Part shown: piece by piece, positions 57,679-64,000 of the stretch | How positions within the stretch are numbered: the stretch's first letter is position 1 | Layout of the letters: every line of letters starts with the position of its first letter | Assembly (NCBI GenBank): GCA_023974075.1 | Contig: JAMFTG010000069.1 | Coordinates: forward strand, 307,501-371,500 | Source of the DNA: Chaenocephalus aceratus | Taxonomy: Eukaryota; Chordata; Actinopteri; Perciformes; Channichthyidae | Length of the DNA: 64,000 nt | Reading direction: 5' to 3' | Made by a program: the position numbers and the translations under genes | The notes under the pieces: generated by a model | The model's input: the letters and a program-made list of their open reading frames with translations, nothing else | What the model was told of the DNA's origin: nothing | The model's database searches: none

Positions 57679-58548
57679 GCCCCTGTCACACTGTCCCGAA
57701 GTTGACACCCGATGGACACACGAATATTGAATTGTGAATTTCGCACGAAGATGGCCCCGGACCACACACGAAGGCAACATTTACATTTAAGACGTACAAC
57801 TGCAACGAAAGTAACACAAACAATGATGTTACAGTACTATGATACTGTACTGATATCTTCAGACTTTGTTCTTTACTTTATCCGTCTTTATATGTAGAAG
57901 ATATTACGTTTTCTCCGTCATGTTGTTTCCATAGCAACAACAACTTCCTGTCAACTCTCCTTCAAAATAATATATTATATCCTTTTTAGTTTCACAGAAC
58001 ACAAATTGGGTTATTTACATAATATGTTTACATGATTTTGTTGTGCAATAAAACAACCCGATGGACACGATAAAGGAAATGTTCAAATTCGGCTGTGATC
58101 GTAGCAACATCGTGAGAGCATCTTAAGCCATCGTATGATCGCCGGTGGAGTTTCTCAGGCTCCGGCAGCAACTTCGTGAGCGGTGCCAAAATCTTTGGCA
58201 TGCCAAAAAATTGCCGAGGTACCTTGCGAAGGTTCATCTTCGTGTTGAATTTGTGTGTCCATTTTGCCCTTCGTAAGGCCATCGTGAGGGCATCTTGTTA
58301 TCCTCGGTGCCATCGGGCATTCGCCCCGATCAGAGTGAGGGCGAATGCACCGATGATAACACGAAGATGACACGATTTGACAAGATGCCCTCACGAGTGC
58401 CTTACGAAGTTGCCGCTCACAAAGTTGCTGCCGGAGCCTGAGAAACTCCACCGGCGGTCATACGATGGCTTGGATGCCCTCACAAATTTAAACATTTCCT
58501 TTATCGTGTGTCCATCGGGTGTTAATTTCGGGACAGTGTGACAGGGGC
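57679..58548. mobile_element. TTAA-flanked long-inverted-repeat MITE
   Basis: Ends GCCCCTGTCACACTGTCCCG and CGGGACAGTGTGACAGGGGC. Perfect TTAA at 57675-57678 and 58549-58552. The interior has large inverted blocks (GGTGGAGTTTCTCAGGCTCC against its inverse). Its right end lies only 92 bp from exon B. Confidence 0.88.
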
Positions 58549-58640
58549 TTAAAGGACAGAGTGTGTCGTATGCTGCACACACAGACACATGTGTAATTCA
58601 TGATTTCGATGGTATTTCAATGCAGAAAACATCTCCTTAC

Positions 58641-58764
58641 CTGAGCTGTGGCTGGGGTAGAGCTCGTGCATCATGGACGGATGGTGCACCACCTGCATGT
58701 ACTGAGGCGGGGCTACCATGTGATTGACATGCTCCCCTGCGTCTGAACTGTGCAGCACGCTCAC
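58641..58764 (-). CDS. clstn1: Calsyntenin (clstn1-like), exon B: juxtamembrane ectodomain
   Basis: 124 bp: 41 codons plus one base, phase 0 in and phase 1 out. Peptide: VSVLHSSDAGEHVNHMVAPP, then QYMQVVHHPSMMHELYPSHS. The EH-NHM--PPQ word aligns with the juxtamembrane ectodomain of CLSTN1 (EHANHMAAQPQ in mammals), just before the membrane helix. In mammals the ectodomain is shed by cleavage in this general region. The donor is CAG|GTAAGG. The acceptor CTGCAG|GTGAGC is unusual: a hAT element begins three bases upstream of the exon, so the pyrimidine tract is transposon sequence. Confidence 0.92.
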
Positions 58765-58767
58765 CTG

Positions 58768-59912
58768 CAGAGGGGGCAAAAGTACACACATCCTTTACTC
58801 GAGTAGAAGTACAGATACTCGTGTTTAAAAATACTCTGGTAAAAGTAGAAGTACTGACTAAACTTCTTTACTCAAGTGAAAGTAAAGGCTTTGAAATGTA
58901 TTTCAACATGTAAGAAGTAGAAAGTACAGGTATTTGTGTTCAACATGTAAGAAGTAGAAAGTACAGGTATTTGGGTTCAACATGTAAGAAGTAGAAAGTA
59001 CAGGTATTTGAGTTCAATATGTAAGAAGTAGAAAGTACAGGTATTTGAGTTTCAATATGTAAGAAGTAGAAAGTACAGGTATTTGAGTTTCAATATGTAA
59101 GAAGTAGAAAGTACAGGTATTTGTGTTCAAATGTAAGAAGTAGAAAGTACAGGTATTGAGTTCAACATGTAAGAAGTAGAAAGTACAGGTATTTGGGTTC
59201 AACATGTAAGAAGTAGAAAGTACAGGTATTGAGTTCAATATGTAAGAAGTAGAAAGTACAGGTATTTGAGTTCAATATGTAAGAAGTAGAAAGTACAGGT
59301 ATTTGAGTTCAATATGTAAGAAGTAGAAAGTACAGGTATTTGTGTTCAAAGTGTAAGAAGTAGAAAGTACAGGTATTTGAGTTCAACATGTAAGAAGTAG
59401 AAAGTACAGGTATTTGTGTTTAACATGTAAGAAGTAGAAAGTACAGGTATTTGTTTTCAACATGTAAGAAGTAGAAAGTACAGGTATTTGAGTTCAACAT
59501 GTAAGAAGTAGAAAGTACAGGTATTTGAGTTCAACATGTAAGAAGTAGAAAGTACAGGTATTTGTTTTCAACATGTAAGAAGTAGAAAGTACAGGTATTT
59601 GAGTTCAACATGTAAGAAGTAGAAAGTACAGGTATTTGAGTTCAACATGTAAGAAGTAGAAAGTACAGGTATTTGAGTTCAACATGTAAGAAGTAGAAAG
59701 TACAGGTATTTGGGTTCAACATGTAAGAAGTAGAAAGTACAGGTATTTGAGTTCAACATGTAAGAAGTAGAAAGTACAGGTATTTGAGTTCAACATGTAA
59801 GAAGTAGAAAGTACAGGTATTTGTGTTCAAAGTGTAAGAAGTCAAAGTAAAAAGTAAAAATGTACTTAAGTACAGTAACAAAGTATGTGTACTCCCCTAC
59901 TTCCCACCTCTG
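58768..59912. mobile_element. hAT element inserted at the exon B splice acceptor
   Basis: The left end CAGAGGGGGCAAAAGTAC is the imperfect inverse of the right end GTACTCCCCTACTTCCCACC-TCTG. Flanks CTCACCTG (58760-58767) and AACACCTG (59913-59920) are an 8-bp duplication with two changes. On the minus strand this duplication is CAGGTGAG, that is the acceptor CAG plus the first five exon bases. The interior is a 37-bp minisatellite with Tol2-like AAGTAC-rich subterminal words. It has no transposase. Confidence 0.85.
58914..59838. repeat. 37-bp minisatellite, 25 units
   Basis: The unit is AAGTAGAAAGTACAGGTATT then TGAGTTCAACATGTAAG. Variants are TTTGAG/TTTGTG/TTTGGG and AACATG/AATATG. The length equals that of the unrelated 37-bp unit at 1442 and 40958, by chance as far as sequence shows. 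It is contained in the hAT element above. Confidence 0.95.
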
Positions 59913-59920
59913 AACACCTG

Positions 59921-61119
59921 GGTGGGAAACAGATGAGGATTTAGGAGAACAAAGTCCTAATTTCACATCCATTCAGTCCCAACGCCTCTCACCTGAACCT
60001 CAAGCAGCTGATATATATATTCCAGACGATGATAAAGTGAAGATTTGAGAGCAAAGGTAAATAGCAACGTAATGAATTAATCGCCTTTTGGAGACGGAGT
60101 CCGTGCAACACAGGAAATGAGATGTAAAGCAGATTCACCGACAGCCTCCAAGGTTCAAACCGTGTCAGTGAAACATGTTGTTCCCTCAAACAAGCGGCAG
60201 CAACTGTTTGAATACGTCCAAGGACAGACACACGCAGCAGAGAGCCGACACCGTGAGCTTCTTCATAAAGCGAGTGTATATCAAGTGCACTGCCTCAGAA
60301 GTTCAGGGTCTCGATAGGAGAGGGTGAAGTGTGCAGAGTGCCGTCTTTCCATATGTTCAGCTGCCGTTGAGAGCACTGGTTTGATTTGAGAGCTTGTCAT
60401 TAACACGGTTGGAGATAATTACCTTTCTCACGCAATTTCCATCCTACAAAATGTTCCGAGTGGAATTGCGTTCGAGTTGAGGTTTTCCTGCATATCACGT
60501 TTCAATGGCTAATTTCCCAACGTCGTTATGCAACTACAGTAAGGGCGAAAGTCGATACGTTCAGAGGCTTCATTTGAATATTTCCTCTCAAAGGGAACAT
60601 GTTGCCGGAGTCACTTCAGTCACTCTGGCTCGTTTCCTACTTCTGACGGTCATAAGTGACAGTTATGATGTTTGAAAATAGTTTCATGTTCAATACCCGT
60701 CAGCCCGAGGATAATGTTGTAGCAAAGTCACTGCATTTCCGGGACATGTATCTTATATTGATAGATGGGCAGGACATGCCAGCTTTTTCCCCACCAATGT
60801 TACTTAACTTAAGTAAAGTAAAGGAGAACTGCATTAACACTCAGCTGGGCTGTAACTAACGCTTTATGATCTATTAATTAACTGATGTTTCTCTCCATTA
60901 ATGAGCGTTCATAGAAACCCTCCTGTCGGTGCGTTCTTCAGCTTCTTTGTTGATTAACAATCCGACCAAAATCCAAAGATATTCAGAAAACTGTCACATA
61001 TGATGATTTAGTGTTTGGACAAATACATGATAAGGCAATGCAGTTGATCTTGCAATGAAAAACATTTGTGAAAAAGCCTGTTGGTATTATCAAGGCAGCG
61101 AGAGGAGGGTTTCAGATAT
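59921..61119 (-). other. clstn1 intron A-B, unassigned stretch
   Basis: 59921-59945 retains the ancestral pyrimidine tract (minus strand TGTTTCCCACCCAG). The rest is single-copy-looking sequence with no exon recognised. Confidence 0.5.
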
Positions 61120-61127
61120 ATAAAAAC

Positions 61128-62188
61128 TAGGGCTGTCAAACGATTACAATTTTTAATCAGATTAATCACAGTTTAAAAATTAATTAATCAGATTAATCAC
61201 CATTCGAACTATGTCCAAAATATGCCATTTATTTATGTATATTGTTGGGAATGGAAAGATAAATGAAAGCAGGCGGATATATCCATTTTACATACAGTAT
61301 CTATGTTTATTATAAAAAAATTCTGCGTGTCAAAATGAAAGTCAGCCCACACACCTATCAATCATCAAACCGTGGGGTCTTAATTCATTACGTGTTGATT
61401 TCTATCAACGGGGGAGTACTTCAGGAAAGTCAACAGAGGGGGGGGGGGGGGCGCTAGTGGAGTACTTCGTGACCACAGAGTGTGAACGTTGTGATCAGCT
61501 GTTTTAGCGCAGTTCTCCAGTGAAGGGGGGAGTCTCCCTCCGCAGCCGGTTGGCGTAGTTTTGGCACAGTTCCGTTGTACAGACCGACGTTAACAGCAGC
61601 CCTGTCTGTGCACACGGAGACCGACTCTGTCGTCCGGTGATCTAACCGCCTTCTGGAAAAGCTTCACAAGTACGTCGGTACGCAAATGCGCTTTGTGACA
61701 CAAGTGACGGTACGCATTTCAGATTACGCACATAACCTGCGTACCAGTTATGTGCACCCCTGTACCAGAGCCATATTATTACTATTATATGGCTCTGCCC
61801 TGTACTACAGCAAGAGTATTCTGCGTCGGGACTTCCTGCAACAACACCACGCCGTTATCAAAGATGTTCTATTGAGAAGACGATCACTACGTGACAAAAG
61901 TTTTCAAAACCGTGGCTACTGAAATCAATCTTACTAACTGCTGTCTGTGCAATTTACTCCGCACGAGTTGGCGGACTTTATTTTGCTTACTTTAACATCA
62001 TTTTTCAAGGTGGGGCTAAGCCATTTCTTGGTATGGGTGCAGCCTACCCCAGCCATACCCTGGCGCTGCCACTGGTGGCACGTATGGGGCGGGCCATTCT
62101 GCACATGCGTTAAATGCGTTAAATATTTTAACGCAATTAATTAAAAAAATGAATTACCGCCGTTAACGCGATAATTTTGACAGCACTA
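61128..62188. mobile_element. hAT element with perfect 8-bp duplication
   Basis: Begins TAGGGCTGTCAAACGATTAC and ends CGATAATTTTGACAGCACTA. The duplication ATAAAAAC is at 61120-61127 and 62189-62196. It is 1,061 bp long, with a G12 run near 61440. It has no recognisable transposase frame. Confidence 0.9.
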
Positions 62189-62196
62189 ATAAAAAC

Positions 62197-62563
62197 CTGT
62201 CTGAAAATGAGCTGATCACAATTTGGCCACTTTATGATGTCATAACGATGTGTTGTCTTGTGTAACCATTAGCCAATCAGCAACCAAGGTAACCCCCCCC
62301 CCCCCTTATCACCTGAATTCCCTCTAGAGCTCCATTGAGTTCTTTGTAACCAAATGTCTCTCAGAGGGGCGTGGGGAGGGGCTCCTTGTTTTCATCTAAA
62401 GTAACAGACAGAGAATCAGCACTTTGGAAACAGGGCTGAAACAGAGGGGATTATGGGTAATGCTGCAATGATCTGTTTGGTGTTTCAGCCAATCAGAGAC
62501 AGGTTCTGGATATATCTGAGAGCTGTGAGATATCGATGAGAAACAGTGTAACAGGGGACCTTT
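62197..62563 (+). mobile_element. 3' part of a TTAA element (family of 1421-2322)
   Basis: Near-identical by eye to 1955-2322: CCTGTCTGAAAATGAGCTGA, GATGTCATAACGATGTGTTG, CAGAGGGGCGTGGGGAGGGG, ending AACAGGGGACCT then TTAA. The 5' portion, including any minisatellite, is absent. The hAT at 61128 sits at its left border. Confidence 0.75.
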
Positions 62564-62608
62564 AACTTCACTTATCATGATGAACATCAAGCCGCAGCTC
62601 ACACTGAC

Positions 62609-62754
62609 CTCCAGGTCGAACTCGTTGCTGGTGTAGCGTCCGTTGAGCTCGGAGCAGGTGAGGCGAAACCGTCTCTCTGTCATCTGACCGGGCCGCAGGT
62701 TATAGTAGCGCACCTGTCGGATCACCTGCTCGTAGTTAGACATGGAGTCCACAC
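62609..62754 (-). CDS. clstn1: Calsyntenin (clstn1-like), exon A: ectodomain
   Basis: 146 bp: two bases completing a split codon, then 48 codons. The peptide starts VDSMSNYEQVIRQVRYYNLR, with the conserved word FRLTCSELNGRYTSNEF at the centre. This is the last part of the conserved ectodomain region downstream of the laminin-G-like (LNS) domain. Calsyntenins are type I membrane proteins of the secretory pathway and the neuronal postsynaptic surface, with two N-terminal cadherin repeats. The acceptor is CCTCAG|GTGTGG and the donor GAG|GTCAGT, which has a less usual C at +3. Upstream exons lie beyond 64000. Confidence 0.92.
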
Positions 62755-64000
62755 CTGAGGGAGGACACAGCAGGGGGTTATCATACTGGTCTGTTCTTGT
62801 TCCTTTCAGGTCTCTACCTGGTCTGTGTTTTATAAATGTCTGCCTCATGTTGTTATCGTATTCATGTTTCTGTGGTCTTCAATTTAACTTTTGTTCTTTC
62901 TTGTGAAGCAATTTGTTAATTGTATTTCTGTGAAAGGTGCTATAATAAATAATACTCGATAACACACCACTGCTAAGCAAAGTACTGTGCAGTAGTGTTG
63001 TGTTCCTGAGGAGGATCGAGGGAGGAGAGGAAAGAGGTTAAAAGACGGAGCGTTTGACGTCAGACAAATCAGCAGAAGAAGACAGACAGGAAGTAAACAC
63101 TAACAGGAACACAGTATGGGCTCTGGAGGGGGGTCGAACTCAATCTCATCACGGGCCACGTAGGAATTATGGTTGCACTCAAAGGGCCGGCTGTAACTTT
63201 AAGACTATATCAAAATACATATATAAATATTTAATATATATAATAATGCATTATATTACATTATTGCCTCTGCATTGGATTATTATCGGATAGGGGAATA
63301 ACTTCATAATTAACTACGTCTGAAAGCAGAAGTCTAGGGCAAGTCATTGCAAGTCTCTTCAGTGAGAATGTCACAAAATGATTTAAAAAGAAAAGCCAAA
63401 TTCTGGGGGAAAAAAAAATTAAAAAAAAGTGACATTTTAGAAAGAAAAAAACAAATCAAATTTCAGATGCATTGTGGGACGTGTAGTTTATGGGCAACAT
63501 GCTTCTGTAAATCGCCATGTAACCGTATAATAAACATATTATATTCTTTCAGAGCTCTTGTGGGGCCGCAGAGAATGAAGCAGCGGTCCGGATTTGGCCC
63601 CCGGGCCTTGAGTTTGACACCCCTGGTTTAAGGACTTGTTAGTGGAGAAGAAACTGTGAAACTTGGACAGTTAAAGAAAACATAAATAAGAGCTGCCGTT
63701 CATTTAAAGTCACGTTGCTGTTGTCGCATTTCCAGCCGTTGGTTGCCGTGGAGATGAGTTTAAGTTTCTTGACGGAAACAATACGATCATTTTACAGTCA
63801 ATAAAATCATTTAAATTAATATTGTGAGTCAAGTCGTTCGTTTATTTAGTATGTGGTCGTGTAATAATTGAGCGGGTGTTCTTTTTTAATAATGACCGCC
63901 TCGCTGCACATTATCCTTTACTTGTTAAAGAGAAACATAGAGGCAAGGTTGGAAGATGGAAACGACTTTTTGACAATCTACACACGTTGTTATCATGCTA
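62755..64000 (-). other. clstn1 intron upstream of exon A
   Basis: Contains the hAT-like element at 63126-63625 and AT-rich remainder. No further calsyntenin exon is recognised before the window edge. Confidence 0.55.
63126..63625. mobile_element. hAT-like non-autonomous element
   Basis: The left end GAGGGGGGTCGAACTCAA is the diverged inverse of the right end CCTTGAGTTTGACACCCCTG. The right terminal region carries GGATTTGGCCCCCGGGCC. The flanking 8-mers do not match, so the insertion is old or its borders are eroded. Confidence 0.6.

Overview
The window is animal genomic DNA, almost certainly from a ray-finned (percomorph-like) fish. Host genes have short exons with GT-AG introns. The rest is packed with teleost-style repeats: L2-like LINEs, a Tx1/L1-like LINE, tRNA-derived SINEs, hAT elements with 8-bp target duplications, TTAA-flanked elements, PIF/Harbinger elements and very long (CA)n tracts. 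No operons, bacterial promoters or CRISPR arrays are present.

Two host genes can be supported, facing each other tail to tail. (1) On the + strand, 19151-19278 is the last coding exon of an SPRY-domain SOCS-box gene (spsb1-like). It is followed by a 3' UTR containing a 240-bp (CA)n tract and an AATAAA signal at 20139. Positions 1-19150 are therefore probably the last intron of that gene, since no SPRY exon is visible. (2) On the - strand, four exons (62609-62754, 58641-58764, 52291-52475, 51415-51615) encode the C-terminal end of a calsyntenin (clstn1-like): the last part of the ectodomain, the membrane segment, a kinesin-binding region and a poly-acidic tail. A probable 3' UTR runs down to about 48225. 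SPSB1 and CLSTN1 also converge on human chromosome 1p36, so the pairing supports both names.

The roughly 28 kb between the two gene ends, and the introns, consist largely of nested mobile elements. Layout: 0.4-14 kb, TTAA, hAT and mariner-like non-autonomous elements; 14.3 kb, a 426-bp (GT)n; 15.7-18.7 kb, a hAT inside a hAT with an L2-like LINE inside that; 20.2-24.9 kb, Harbinger and TTAA elements inserted in a dispersed repeat; 25.7-30.4 kb, a TTAA element split by a 4-kb LINE that itself holds two SINEs and a hAT; 33.3-34.6 kb, a minisatellite-bearing hAT; 34.9-37.4 kb, a decayed THAP-domain transposase gene of Kolobok type; 39.2-39.7 kb, a Harbinger Myb-like gene remnant; 39.9-43.2 kb, two large minisatellites inside TTAA elements; 45-47.5 kb, a TTAA element, a SINE and an L2 copy.

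Three patterns stand out. At least six minisatellites sit inside non-autonomous DNA transposons. A hAT element inserted exactly at the splice acceptor of a calsyntenin exon, and its target duplication plus its own terminal repeat now form the acceptor. Both W-acidic kinesin-light-chain motifs of this calsyntenin differ from the usual consensus.
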